Source of the DNA: Burkholderiales bacterium
GTDB lineage: Bacteria; Pseudomonadota; Gammaproteobacteria; Burkholderiales; SG8-41
DNA: 64,000 nucleotides
Reading direction: 5' to 3'
Assembly: GCA_036262035.1 (NCBI GenBank)
Contig: DATAJS010000019.1
Coordinates: forward strand, 49,383-113,382
Shown: positions 52,778-63,992 of the stretch, one piece after another
Numbering within the stretch: position 1 is the first letter of the stretch
Layout: every line of letters starts with the position of its first letter
Made by a program: the position numbers and the translations under genes
The notes under the pieces: generated by a model
The model's database searches: none
What the model saw: only the letters and a program-made list of their open reading frames with translations
What the model was told of the DNA's origin: nothing

Positions 52778-53146
52778 ATGCAAAGCTCCAGCTCCATGAA
52801 ATCGGATCCACCGTCAGCTGCTCCAGCGCAATCCTACGGAGAGCTCGTGCTCTACGCCGCCGCTCCTGTCGCGGACGTCGCCTGGTTCTACGGACTTCCG
52901 CTCGAAGACAAATTCATAGGCATCACGCTCGGCGCGTACATGGCGGCGGCCCTTCATGTGCGCCCGATGATCGGGCGATATGTGCAACTCGGTAAGGTGC
53001 ACCTGGTCATCAGGCGACTCGACCATGACCGAATCGCGAAGGTCGGCCTCAGGCTTGTAGAGAGCCCGTGTGAGCCGGGCCGAAACGACCGTTCCCATAC
53101 CGGATCCGATATCAGCCGCCCACCCGAGGAAGAGTGCGCTACATAG
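52778..53146 (+). CDS. Free-standing C-terminal-like domain of NhaP2-type K+/H+ antiporters
   Basis: A 122-residue soluble protein. Residues about 20-95 resemble the C-terminal regulatory domain of NhaP2/CvrA antiporters: ELVLYAAAPVADVAWFYGLPLED, ITLGAYM, HVRPMIGRYVQLGKVHLVIRRLDHDRIAKVGLRL. No membrane part precedes it. It may be a split-off regulator of a transporter encoded elsewhere, or a relic. The ATG at 52778 has an AGGGG site 10 bases upstream. It is followed 14 bases later by the ECF sigma gene and is probably co-transcribed. Confidence 0.6.
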   Translation: MQSSSSMKSDPPSAAPAQSYGELVLYAAAPVADVAWFYGLPLEDKFIGITLGAYMAAALHVRPMIGRYVQLGKVHLVIRRLDHDRIAKVGLRLVESPCEPGRNDRSHTGSDISRPPEEECAT

Positions 53147-53160
53147 AAAAGGAGAGTGCC

Positions 53161-53919
53161 ATGCCAGCCGAAGTCGAGGCGATCGACGGTAACGCCATAG
53201 CGGTGTCGGATTCCGAGCTCGTCGATGCGATCGCATCGGGGGATCACGGGGCGTTTCGAGCTCTCATGCAGCGTTACAACCGGCTTTTATACAGGACGGC
53301 GCGCAGCATCCTCAAGAACGAAACCGACGCCGAAGATGCGCTGCAGAGCGCGTATCTGCTGGTGTATCGCGGCATCGACTCATTTCGCGGTGACGCCCGT
53401 ATATCGACCTGGCTCGTGCGCGTCGTCATCAACGAATCGCTTGCGTGCCTGCGCAAGCGAGCGCGTTCGGCGTACGTCGTCAACCTCGAAGGCAGCGAGC
53501 TCGACGCCGCGGTCGAGGCGGAGGCCGACGCCAGCTTCGACAAAGGCGAACGACCGGAAGACGAGCTCATGCGCGCGGATACCCGGCAGCTCATCCAGGC
53601 CAAGGTCGATGAACTGCCGCTCGCGTATCGCGCCGTGTTTGTCCTGCGGGCGCTCGAGGAGCTGTCGGTGACCGAAACGGCCCAGGCGCTGCAAATTCCG
53701 GAGGCAACAGTCCGGACTCGTTTCTTCCGAGCGCGGGAGCGGCTCAAACGATCATTGTCTCTCGATGCAACCGGTGCTCTCGATATGGCATTCCCCTTCG
53801 CCGGTGCACGTTGCGCCGGGAGTGTCGCGCGCGTGATCGCTGCCATATCGGCGGATGCACTATTGTCCTCGAACCGCCCGGGCAGTGTCCGTGGAGACCT
53901 CATCCTGCGGCAACGGTAG
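53161..53919 (+). CDS. ECF-type RNA polymerase sigma factor
   Basis: A 252-residue sigma-70 family protein. Region 2 (RLLYRTARSILKNETDAEDALQSAYLLVYRGIDSFRGDARISTWLVRVVINES) binds the -10 element. Region 4 (VDELPLAYRAVFVLRALEELSVTETAQALQIPEATVRTRFFRARERLKRSL) binds the -35 element. A C-terminal extension FPFAGARCAGSVARVIAAI follows, shared in outline with the fragment at 55598. The start at 53161 has AAGGAGAG upstream. No anti-sigma gene adjoins it. The role is unknown; it lies between a transporter-like gene and sdh genes. Confidence 0.92.
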   Translation: MPAEVEAIDGNAIAVSDSELVDAIASGDHGAFRALMQRYNRLLYRTARSILKNETDAEDALQSAYLLVYRGIDSFRGDARISTWLVRVVINESLACLRKRARSAYVVNLEGSELDAAVEAEADASFDKGERPEDELMRADTRQLIQAKVDELPLAYRAVFVLRALEELSVTETAQALQIPEATVRTRFFRARERLKRSLSLDATGALDMAFPFAGARCAGSVARVIAAISADALLSSNRPGSVRGDLILRQR

Positions 53920-53948
53920 CCTCCACCGTGGCGCACCAGGCTCGGGCA

Positions 53949-54332
53949 ATGACACACCGCACTGATCGAAGGCCGGTGTTCTTCGATCTTCTGCACATTC
54001 AGATGCCGGTGGGCGCACTGACCTCGATCACGCACCGGGTGACCGGCGTGCTTCTGGCCGTCGGCGTTCCAGTTACGATTTATCTGCTGGACCTGTCGGT
54101 GCGAGACGCGGACGGTTACGCCGCGGTCATTGCGCTGTTCGACCGATGGTACGTCAAATGCGGCGGGATCCTTTTGATCTGGTCGCTCGCTCATCACTTG
54201 CTGGCGGGCATCCGGCATCTGTTGAGCGATATCGACGTCGGCTCGCAGCTGCACGCAGCACGTCGCAGCGCATGGACCGTGAACCTGGCCGGGCTCGCCG
54301 TCGCGTTCCTCGCGGCCGCGGCGTTGCTGTGA
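53949..54332 (+). CDS. sdhC: Succinate dehydrogenase cytochrome b556 subunit
   Basis: A 127-residue membrane anchor of complex II with three helices. It begins RPVFFDLLHIQMPVGALTSITHRVTGVLL, the family signature including the quinone-site Ser and Arg. It supplies the haem b His in SLAHHLLAGIRHLLSD. The start is the ATG at 53949, 29 bases after the sigma gene. It overlaps sdhD by four bases (GTGA). With SdhD it anchors the iron-sulphur subunit and reduces ubiquinone. Confidence 0.93.
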   Translation: MTHRTDRRPVFFDLLHIQMPVGALTSITHRVTGVLLAVGVPVTIYLLDLSVRDADGYAAVIALFDRWYVKCGGILLIWSLAHHLLAGIRHLLSDIDVGSQLHAARRSAWTVNLAGLAVAFLAAAALL

Positions 54333-54667
54333 GAAAAGCCGCCACCGGCTTCCGCGCGTGGCTCGTGCAGCGGATCAGCGCGGTCTACATGCTTTTGTTC
54401 ATCCTGTATCTGCTCGCCCATTTCATCGTCGATCCGCCTCGGTCGCACCTCGCGTGGCGCGGCTGGATATTGAGCCCCGCGGTGAGCATCGTCTCGTTCG
54501 CCTTCTTTGCAGCGTTATTGATGCATGCCTGGATAGGGCTGCGCGACGTGACCATGGATTACGTAAAGCATCCGGGCACGCGGGTGTTCGTGCTCGCTTT
54601 ACTGGTCGCAGCTCTCCTGGCGACAGGCGGATGGACTGCGCGGATTCTGCTCCTGGGAAGCCACTGA
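54329..54667 (+). CDS. sdhD: Succinate dehydrogenase membrane anchor subunit
   Basis: A 112-residue, three-helix protein. The GTG at 54329 overlaps the sdhC stop. Typical features are GFRAWLVQRISAVYMLLF and HAWIGLRDVTMDYVKHPGTRVF, which contains the haem His and quinone-site Asp-Tyr. It is followed after 27 bases by sdhB; the usual sdhA flavoprotein gene is missing from this position. Confidence 0.93.
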   Translation: MRKAATGFRAWLVQRISAVYMLLFILYLLAHFIVDPPRSHLAWRGWILSPAVSIVSFAFFAALLMHAWIGLRDVTMDYVKHPGTRVFVLALLVAALLATGGWTARILLLGSH

Positions 54668-54694
54668 GCCGGAACGAAGCCGAGGGAAGCCCCG

Positions 54695-55390
54695 ATGAAA
54701 CTGTCGATTTTCCGTTTCGATCCCGAGCGCGACGGGAAGCCGTATATGCAGGATTACGAGATCGACCTGCAGCCCACGGACCGCATGCTGCTCGACGTCA
54801 TCATCCGCATCAAGGCCCAGGACGACACGCTCACCTTCAGAAAATCCTGTCGGGAAGGGGTGTGCGGCTCGGACGCGATGAACATCAACGGTCGCAACGG
54901 GCTGGCCTGCATTACCAGCGTTCGCGAACTGAAAGAGCCGGTGATATTGCGCCCCTTGCCGAGTTTCCCCGTCATTCGCGACCTCGTGGTCGACATGACG
55001 CGGTTCTTCAAACAGTATCACTCGATCAAGCCGTATCTGATCAACGACGAGCCCCCACCCGAACGAGAACGGCTGCAATCGCCCGCAGATCGCGACAAGC
55101 TGAACGGGCTATACGAGTGCATTTTGTGCGCGTGCTGCACCAGCCAGTGTCCGTCGTCGTGGTGGAATCCCGATAAATTCGTCGGCCCGGCCGGGTTGCT
55201 GCAGGCCGATCGTTTTATCGCCGACAGCCGCGATCGGGCAACGCCGGAGCGGCTCGATGACCTGGACGATCCATACCGGTTGTTCCGGTGCCGCACGATC
55301 ATGAACTGCACGGAGGTCTGTCCCAAAGGTCTCGCGCCGTCCCGGGCGATCGAGAAGATCAGGCTGCTGATGGCCAGGCAGTCGGTTTGA
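54695..55390 (+). CDS. sdhB: Succinate dehydrogenase iron-sulphur subunit
   Basis: A 231-residue subunit with all three clusters: 2Fe-2S in CREGVCGSDAMNINGRNGLAC, 4Fe-4S in CILCACCTSQCP and 3Fe-4S in CRTIMNCTEVCPKGL. Length is normal. In most proteobacteria sdhA precedes sdhB; here there is only a 27-base gap after sdhD (GAGGG site before the ATG), so the flavoprotein must be encoded elsewhere or is lost. It passes electrons from SdhA to ubiquinone. Confidence 0.96.
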   Translation: MKLSIFRFDPERDGKPYMQDYEIDLQPTDRMLLDVIIRIKAQDDTLTFRKSCREGVCGSDAMNINGRNGLACITSVRELKEPVILRPLPSFPVIRDLVVDMTRFFKQYHSIKPYLINDEPPPERERLQSPADRDKLNGLYECILCACCTSQCPSSWWNPDKFVGPAGLLQADRFIADSRDRATPERLDDLDDPYRLFRCRTIMNCTEVCPKGLAPSRAIEKIRLLMARQSV

Positions 55391-55597
55391 GCGGCGCGCC
55401 CGGCCGGCACGCTGCGCCCGGGCTCTGTCTCGAAGCCCTGATTCGCGGGGTCATCACAACGCGTGCCGCTGCGTGGGAACGGCCACCGACGCGTTCGCAT
55501 CTAACCGATTGAACCGTTGATGAACCGCGAACCTCTCGAGGACCCAATCCGCCTTTTCGACGTTGAACACACAACGCGATGATTTGACCCCGTCGAT

Positions 55598-55966
55598 TTG
55601 GCTGCCCCGGCCGGACGAGCTCCCGCGACCTGTGAAAGCCGGACACCGTCGGAGGATGCCGCGTTGGGTGCCGAGATAAGAGAGCTGCTCGAGCAGAAAA
55701 TCGACGAGCTGCCGATTGCGCTCCGGATGGTCTTCGTAATGCGGGAGCTCGAAGCAATGACGGTCGAGCAGACGGCCGAATGTCTCGGCATTTCCGAAGC
55801 GACCGTGCGCAGTCGTCTGTCCCGGGCCAAATCGCTGTTACGCACATCGCTCGAGCGCGAGATCGATCTCGAGTGGCGGAACGTATTCGCTTTCGGCGGG
55901 GACCGCTGCGAGCGCTTCATCGACGCAGTGCTGGCCCGTATCCGTAACGACGGAAGTCACACCTGA
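55598..55966 (+). pseudogene. ECF sigma factor fragment with region 4 only
   Basis: A frame of about 120 residues with a complete sigma region 4: KIDELPIALRMVFVMRELEAMTVEQTAECLGISEATVRSRLSRAKSLL. It then has the tail FAFGGDRCERFIDAVLARI, which parallels that of the sigma factor at 53161. Region 2 is absent and no normal start codon is near (TTG at 55598), so it is probably the 3' half of a deleted paralogue. It precedes the DUF4142 gene by 18 bases. It could still bind promoter DNA if translated, but this is speculative. Confidence 0.6.
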
Positions 55967-55984
55967 ACTCAAAGGAGCACTTTC

Positions 55985-56509
55985 ATGAAAACAGCAGCGC
56001 TTATTGCAGCAGGAGCTTTCGCACTGGCATTCCCGGGCGTATCGGCGCACTCCGCAGAGCCGAATGACGCGCAGATCGCCGCAATCGTCGTCACGGCGAA
56101 CCAGGTCGATGTCGACGCAGGAAAACTGGCGCAGTCGAAATCGGGCGACAAGGAGGTCAAGGCATTCGCCCAACGCATGATCAAGGACCATACGGGCGTC
56201 AACAAAGCGGCGGTAGAGCTCGTGACGAAGCTGAAAGTGAAACCCGAGGAGAACCCCACCAGCAAGAGTCTCAAGGCCGGGGGCGACGACACGCTCAAGC
56301 GGCTCAAGGGACTCAAAGGGGCGGAATTCGATAAGGCCTACGTCGATAACGAGGTGACCTATCATCAGACGGTGCTCGACGCGCTCGACAAAACGCTGAT
56401 CCCGGGTGCGAAGAACGAGGAGTTGAAGGCGCTGCTGGTGAAAGTCCGTCCGGCGTTCGTCGCGCACCTGGAGCACGCCAGGCAAATTCAGGCGTCGTTC
56501 AAGAAATAA
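55985..56509 (+). CDS. DUF4142 periplasmic protein
   Basis: A 174-residue secreted protein with an AAAGGAGC ribosome site before its ATG. The signal peptide ends near SAHSAE. The mature part is a ferritin-like helical bundle of the DUF4142 family: DAQIAAIVVTANQVDVDAGKLAQSK, KAFAQRMIKDH, VDNEVTYHQTVLDALD, ARQIQASFKK. Its His/Asp/Glu pairs could bind metal. Members often appear with stress-related sigma factors; here a sigma fragment lies directly upstream. The function is unknown. Confidence 0.9.
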   Translation: MKTAALIAAGAFALAFPGVSAHSAEPNDAQIAAIVVTANQVDVDAGKLAQSKSGDKEVKAFAQRMIKDHTGVNKAAVELVTKLKVKPEENPTSKSLKAGGDDTLKRLKGLKGAEFDKAYVDNEVTYHQTVLDALDKTLIPGAKNEELKALLVKVRPAFVAHLEHARQIQASFKK

Positions 56510-56543
56510 CGAACCGTCGAATGGCGTCGATTTCCGGCTGCCG

Positions 56544-57767
56544 TCAGGTCCTGCGTCCGGTCATGGCGCCTGCCGCAATGGCTGAACCCAGGGCCATCAC
56601 GGCGAACGCCCAGAACCACGCGGATGCGTTCGCCACACCGCCTGCGCCCTTCACGGCGAGCCCTACTGCCAGAGGCCCGAGAAATCCGCTCGTGAAACCG
56701 AGCAAGCCGAAGAGCGTCAGCGCGGCAGCGCGGATATCCGGCGTCGACTCCGCAATCACGCCGCCATTGATCGCTCCGGCATCACCGTAACTGGTCGCCC
56801 CGTGCACCAGGAGCAGGGTGAGGACGAGCGCATAAGGGCTTGTCGCCAGCGATCCCAGTATCAGACAGACGCAAACCGATGCGAGCGAGACGAGACGCAC
56901 CATCCGCTGGCGTCCGAACCGAAAAGCCAGCTCGGCGACGCCGAGACTCACCGGCACGGCGATCAACGCCGAAATCCCCGCCAGGACGGGCGGTGCCCAA
57001 ACCGACTCCGGACTGCCGTTCAACCCGGCGTTGAACGCGAGGAAAGGTACGAACCATACCCGGATGGCAAAAACTTCCCAGGTGTTTCCGGCGTAGGCGA
57101 TGACGTAGCGCATCACCTTCGGTTCTTTCAGTGCCGCGCGGAAATCGGGGAACCAGCGGATTGATTTGATTTCGCCGACTTCGAGCGAAGGACCGATCAG
57201 CAGCAGCAGCGGCAGCGAGAGTATCGCCGCGGTGCCTGCTCCGACGAATGCCGCCGGCCACCCATAGGCTTCGCCGAGCAGTCCCGCGATAAGGAACGAT
57301 CCACCGCTCCCGATCGCATAGGCTGCGCTGTAGAACGCCCCGGCACGCGCCTTGGTGGTGCCTTCGAGACGCTCGACCATGAGCATCATGCCGACGATAT
57401 GGACGCCGGAAAAGCCGACGCCGGCCATGAACCGCAGGAGCACTGCCGACCAGAAACCCGTGGCGACGAAAGCGAAGGCAAAAGATGCGAGCCCCGCGAT
57501 TCCGGCCGAGACCGCATAGACCGTTCGTCCGTCGGTTCGATTTGCCGCGCCGGAGAGGAACGACAGTCCTGCCGCGTATCCCGCGAAATAGATGCCGCCC
57601 AACCAGCCGATCTGTGCGGCGTCGAGCGACCATTGACGGGCCAGCTCGACGATCACGGCGGGCACGGCCATGATCGCGACCTGGCTCAGGATCAAGCCGA
57701 ACGACAGGGCCGCGATGATGCGCGCAGGCCGCCGGATCAGCGTCGCCACTTCAGAAGCTTCCCCCAC
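56544..57767 (-). CDS. MFS transporter
   Basis: A 407-residue major facilitator with 12 helices. Landmarks include LARQWSLDAAQIGWLGGIYFAGYAAGLSFLSGAANRTDGR and the loop LMVERLEGTTKARAGAFYSAAYAIGSGGSFLIAGLLGEAYGWPAAF. The GTG at 57767 is used as start. The family does not show its substrate. It is not tightly linked to neighbours on either side. Confidence 0.88.
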   Translation of the reverse strand: MGEASEVATLIRRPARIIAALSFGLILSQVAIMAVPAVIVELARQWSLDAAQIGWLGGIYFAGYAAGLSFLSGAANRTDGRTVYAVSAGIAGLASFAFAFVATGFWSAVLLRFMAGVGFSGVHIVGMMLMVERLEGTTKARAGAFYSAAYAIGSGGSFLIAGLLGEAYGWPAAFVGAGTAAILSLPLLLLIGPSLEVGEIKSIRWFPDFRAALKEPKVMRYVIAYAGNTWEVFAIRVWFVPFLAFNAGLNGSPESVWAPPVLAGISALIAVPVSLGVAELAFRFGRQRMVRLVSLASVCVCLILGSLATSPYALVLTLLLVHGATSYGDAGAINGGVIAESTPDIRAAALTLFGLLGFTSGFLGPLAVGLAVKGAGGVANASAWFWAFAVMALGSAIAAGAMTGRRT

Positions 57768-57899
57768 CCGGAGCGAACGTCACCATGCCGGCACTGTGCA
57801 CCAAATCGAGGAAAAATGCTGCGGCGAAGGCCGAAGCATTTGGAACGACGAACGGGTCGGCGAAACCGACAGCAGCCGCGCGACGGCCAGCCCGCGAGC

Positions 57900-58112
57900 T
57901 CAATCGATCTTGTGCAGCGCCGATCCTTTGTGAGCCGCGATGTGGTCGGACTTGTCGCTCCTGATCTCGTACTGCGGTTCGTCCCGACTGGCGTGATGCG
58001 TGTATCCCTTGTAATCGAAATCCCTGGTGTGGACCCGGATGATCCTGCCGCTCACGTGACCGGCCTCCGAATTCCAGCGAACGCGATCGCCGACCTTGAA
58101 TCGTTCGCTCAT
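57900..58112 (-). CDS. DUF2945 (hypervirulence-associated Tudor-like) small protein
   Basis: A 70-residue protein: FKVGDRVRWNSEAGHVSGRIIRVHTRDF, then EPQYEIRSDKSDHIAAHKGSALHKI. This is the short Tudor-like fold named for fungal hypervirulence-associated proteins, also common in bacteria. It overlaps the end of the reductase gene by four bases, so both are co-transcribed. The function is unknown. Confidence 0.9.
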   Translation of the reverse strand: MSERFKVGDRVRWNSEAGHVSGRIIRVHTRDFDYKGYTHHASRDEPQYEIRSDKSDHIAAHKGSALHKID

Positions 58113-59677
58113 GACGGCGCTCGTGCCCGTGCGGATTGTCCTTCGCGTGCCGCGATCGTTCTCTCGAATGCGACTTCAGCATGCAGCCCTTCGAGATCCC
58201 GGTGGATCACTGCGACCGCCAGCTTCTCGCCGCCGCGCCTGTAGGTGATCGCGCAGTCGCGCGCGTCGATCTGTCCCTCGATCTCGGTCTTGTCGAATCG
58301 TTCCGCGTGCCCGACATACGCGAGGCCGAAATCGTATTGCTCGGTCCAGAAGAAGGGGACGGCATCGAAGCGTTCGCGTCGCCCGAGGATGTTGCGCGCC
58401 GCGGTTTGCCCCTGGCGCTGGGCCACGACCCAGTGCTCGACACGGATGCGCTCGGCCGTGAGGTGATCCGGCCAGCGCGCAATGTCGCCGGCCGCGAAGA
58501 TGCCCGGAACGCTCGTTTCCAGGTACTCGTTCACGATGACGCCGCGATCGACGGCGAGACCCGCCTGCTCGGCCAGTTCGACCGCCGGCCGTACGCCGAC
58601 CCCGATGACGACCAGATCGGCCGGGATGTTGTCTCCGCTCTTCAAGGTGACGCTGCGCGCGTCGATCGACGCGGCGGTCGTGCCGAGATGGAAGGTGACG
58701 CCGTGGTCTTCATGGAGCCTGCGGATGAAATTTCCGACCTCCGCCCCGAGAATCTTCTCCATGGGACAGGCCTCGCGTCCGACCACGTGCACGTCGATGT
58801 TGCGCGCGCGAAGCGACGCGGCCGCCTCGAGACCGATGAAGCTCGCGCCGATCACCACGGCCCGCTTCGAAACCAGCGCACGGGCGACCAGCGCCCGGCT
58901 GTCGGCGAGCGTGCGCAGATAGTGGACGTGAGGGAGATCTCCACCGGGCAACGCGAGCCGCACCGGCTCCGCGCCGGTCGCGAGCAGCAGCGCATCGTAG
59001 GCGTGGCGCCCGCCGTCCGCGAGCTGCACCTGTCGGTTCGCCGTGTCGATCGAAGTGACGCGCGCCCCGAGCTTCAGGTCGATGCGCTGCTCCGCGTAGA
59101 ACTCGGGCGAGCGTAGCGGAATCCAGTCCTCGGGCGCACTGCCCGCGAGGTAGTTCTTGGAAAGATTCGGCCGATCGTAGGGCGCCGATGCGTCCGCGCT
59201 CAGCATCGTGAGGCGACCGGCGTAGCCTTCGCGCCGCAGCATTTCCGCGGCCGCGTCGCCCGCAGCGCCGCCGCCGACGATGACGACCGACGCCGGCATC
59301 GCGGACGCCGGCGAAGACCGCCGCCGGTCCGCGTTGCCGAGCTTTTCCCGGACGAACGCCTTGCCGTCCCGCTGCTCGACGCGCCAGCAGGAGACGGGGT
59401 TCAGCGCGGGCGCGCGCAGCGCCTCGCCGGTGCGCAGGCTGAAGCATGCGTGGTGCCAGGGACAGCGCACCGTATCATCGACGAGCAGCCCTTCGGCAAG
59501 CGGGGCGCCGTAATGCGTGCACATCGCGCCGACGGCGAAAAGCTCGTCGCCACGGCGCACGAGGATCAGCGGTTCCCCCTGCGAATGGCCGAGCAGCATC
59601 GCCCCTTTGGCCAGGCTCGACAGCGCGACGCCTTGCGCGAAATCGGGCCCTTCGAGTTTCGTTTGATCGTCGCTCAT
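58109..59677 (-). CDS. Rieske-fused FAD/NAD(P)H-dependent reductase
   Basis: A 522-residue two-part protein. Residues 1-115 are a Rieske 2Fe-2S domain with ligands Cys53, His55, Cys72 and His75. Residues 127 onwards are a pyridine nucleotide-disulphide reductase domain: VVIVGGGAAGDAAAEMLRREG (FAD), VVIGASFIGLEAAASL (NAD(P)H), GIFAAGDIARW (FAD). It resembles the AIFM3-like and ferredoxin-reductase family. It may supply electrons to a partner ferredoxin or act in redox protection. It is followed by the Tudor-like gene. Confidence 0.92.
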   Translation of the reverse strand: MSDDQTKLEGPDFAQGVALSSLAKGAMLLGHSQGEPLILVRRGDELFAVGAMCTHYGAPLAEGLLVDDTVRCPWHHACFSLRTGEALRAPALNPVSCWRVEQRDGKAFVREKLGNADRRRSSPASAMPASVVIVGGGAAGDAAAEMLRREGYAGRLTMLSADASAPYDRPNLSKNYLAGSAPEDWIPLRSPEFYAEQRIDLKLGARVTSIDTANRQVQLADGGRHAYDALLLATGAEPVRLALPGGDLPHVHYLRTLADSRALVARALVSKRAVVIGASFIGLEAAASLRARNIDVHVVGREACPMEKILGAEVGNFIRRLHEDHGVTFHLGTTAASIDARSVTLKSGDNIPADLVVIGVGVRPAVELAEQAGLAVDRGVIVNEYLETSVPGIFAAGDIARWPDHLTAERIRVEHWVVAQRQGQTAARNILGRRERFDAVPFFWTEQYDFGLAYVGHAERFDKTEIEGQIDARDCAITYRRGGEKLAVAVIHRDLEGLHAEVAFERTIAAREGQSARARAPS

Positions 59678-59795
59678 TCAATTCTCCATGGTGGGAACGG
59701 ATCGGCGCGCGCCGGTCAGGGCGAGCGCTGCTCGCAGCATCTGACGCGGATAAGCCCAGCGTGCGTGTGCGTTGCGTGTCGGCATGCGACGACTC

Positions 59796-60785
59796 CTATC
59801 GAATGAGGCCTTTTTTCAGAAGACTTGCGGCGAGACCGAAGAAGTAGAGATAACCTCGCTGCTCGCCGAAGCGCTCGACCACGCGGTCGAGCGATCCGCG
59901 CGAACGAAGGTGCAGTAACGCGCCGAGCCCGCGGACGGCGCCTGCGTCGCCGGGCGGAAATACATCCAGTCGCCCGAGGCCGCGCAGCATCACGACCGCA
60001 GCGCTCCACGCGCCTATGCCGCGCAGCTCGGTCAGTTTCGCCAGCGCGTCGGTCGTGCTCATCTCCGCTATCTCGTCTTCGGTCAGATCGCCGGACTCGA
60101 TCGCCTTTGCGGCATGACGGAGCGACTGGGCCTTCGCACGACTCAGGCCGCACTCGACGAGCGCCGACAGGCGCGCGGCGGCGACAGCGCGGCTCGTCGG
60201 AAACGCATGGAAGCGGCGGCCGTCGAGCTCGATATGTTCACCGAAGCGCTCGACCAACCTGCCCACGATGGCGACGCCGGCGTCGAGGCTCAATTGCTGG
60301 AAAGGTATGACGTTGGCGAAAGCCTCGAACAGGCCGGGGAACCGCGGAGGGCGCATGCCGCGCAGCGCCGGGACCATCGCGCGCAGCCGGCGCTCGCGCT
60401 CTACCCGATGCCGGAGCGGTGCCGGGTCTACGTCGAGGCCGAGCATCCTGCGCACGGTCTGCATGAGATCCAGCCGCGTCGCGGCGGAGGGATGGCCGGA
60501 TCGAACATGAAGACGAACGTCCGGATCATCGATCGTCCCGCGGTTCTCCACCTCCACGAGCACGAGGCCATCGGCTGTGGCCAATACTCGAAAGTAACGG
60601 TGCGCTTCCCAGACATCGATGAGGTTCTTCGGCCGGCGTTGCAGCACGCGCGCGGTCGCTTCGAGATGAAACGGCGCCCGAACGGTGAGCTGCGCGCCGG
60701 CGACGTCCTCGCCGCTCCAGGTTTCGGCGCAGCTCATCCGCGCTTGCGTATGCGCGCGGCACGCCGTCGCATCGATGGCGAACAT
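59796..60785 (-). CDS. AlkA-like DNA-3-methyladenine glycosylase
   Basis: A 329-residue base-excision repair protein. The N-terminal half is the AlkA-type beta-rich domain; the C-terminal half is the HhH-GPD fold, with hairpin LRGIGAWSAAVVML (residues about 254-267) and a probable catalytic Asp280 in FPPGDAG. It also contains FEAFANVIPFQQLSL, the family's helix. The ATG at 60785 was chosen over upstream open sequence that would overlap the AhpD-like gene. It removes alkylated bases. Confidence 0.85.
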   Translation of the reverse strand: MFAIDATACRAHTQARMSCAETWSGEDVAGAQLTVRAPFHLEATARVLQRRPKNLIDVWEAHRYFRVLATADGLVLVEVENRGTIDDPDVRLHVRSGHPSAATRLDLMQTVRRMLGLDVDPAPLRHRVERERRLRAMVPALRGMRPPRFPGLFEAFANVIPFQQLSLDAGVAIVGRLVERFGEHIELDGRRFHAFPTSRAVAAARLSALVECGLSRAKAQSLRHAAKAIESGDLTEDEIAEMSTTDALAKLTELRGIGAWSAAVVMLRGLGRLDVFPPGDAGAVRGLGALLHLRSRGSLDRVVERFGEQRGYLYFFGLAASLLKKGLIR

Positions 60786-60790
60786 GGTTT

Positions 60791-61147
60791 TCAGGCGCCG
60801 ACCGTGCCGACCTGTCCCTTCGCCTGCGCTATCGTGTCGAGCGCAAGAGCCGAGTGCGCGTAGGCTCCGCCTGCGCGCATTTCGGCGGCCACCCAGATCG
60901 CTTCCATGATTTCTTCCGCGGTCGCGCCTTCGCGCAGCGCTGCCCTGGTATGGCCACGGATGCAGTAGGGGCACTGAGTGATGTGAGCGGCGGCTACTGC
61001 GATCAACTGTTTGGTCTTCGTACCCAATGCACCTTCGGCAAAGACCCGCTCGCTGAATGCCGCGAATGCTTCGTGAACATCGGGCGCGAGCGTTTCGCGG
61101 ATTTTTACGAGGTGTGACGTGGACTGCGGAAAGATATCCTTCGACAT
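60791..61147 (-). CDS. Carboxymuconolactone decarboxylase/AhpD-like protein
   Basis: A 118-residue all-helical protein with the redox motif CPYC followed by IRGH (ALTQCPYCIRGHTRAAL-like segment), the AhpD-type active site. N-terminal VHEAFAAFSERVFAEGALGTKTKQLIAVAAAHI is typical. It may act as an alkylhydroperoxidase or thiol peroxidase partner. It lies 66 bases downstream of aceE and five bases before the glycosylase gene in the same direction, so an operon is likely. The cysteine at the first position is Cys, not Sec. Confidence 0.9.
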   Translation of the reverse strand: MSKDIFPQSTSHLVKIRETLAPDVHEAFAAFSERVFAEGALGTKTKQLIAVAAAHITQCPYCIRGHTRAALREGATAEEIMEAIWVAAEMRAGGAYAHSALALDTIAQAKGQVGTVGA

Positions 61148-61213
61148 TTGATATGCGCCTCCGAACCTGACATCCGATTAGATGGCGAGGGGACGCGACG
61201 CGTTCCGCATGCT

Positions 61214-63886
<2,673 letters not shown>

Positions 63887-63969
63887 GATTACGCCTTTAC
63901 TTTGCCGCCGGCGCGGTCGAGAACCGCGCCGTCTCGTACAGATCGCTTCGCTCTCGAAAAGTATACGCC

Positions 63970-63992
63970 GATATATCATGCCGTGATATATC
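63970..63992. promoter_or_regulatory. Palindromic operator-like site 3 (upstream of aceE)
   Basis: GATATATCA (63970-63978) and TGATATATC (63984-63992) form a perfect 9-bp inverted repeat with the 5-base centre TGCCG. It is the strongest copy of the motif also found at 51761 and 52701. It lies 84-106 bases ahead of the aceE start, in the only visible upstream region, a position suited to control by the MarR regulator at 51785. Confidence 0.72.
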
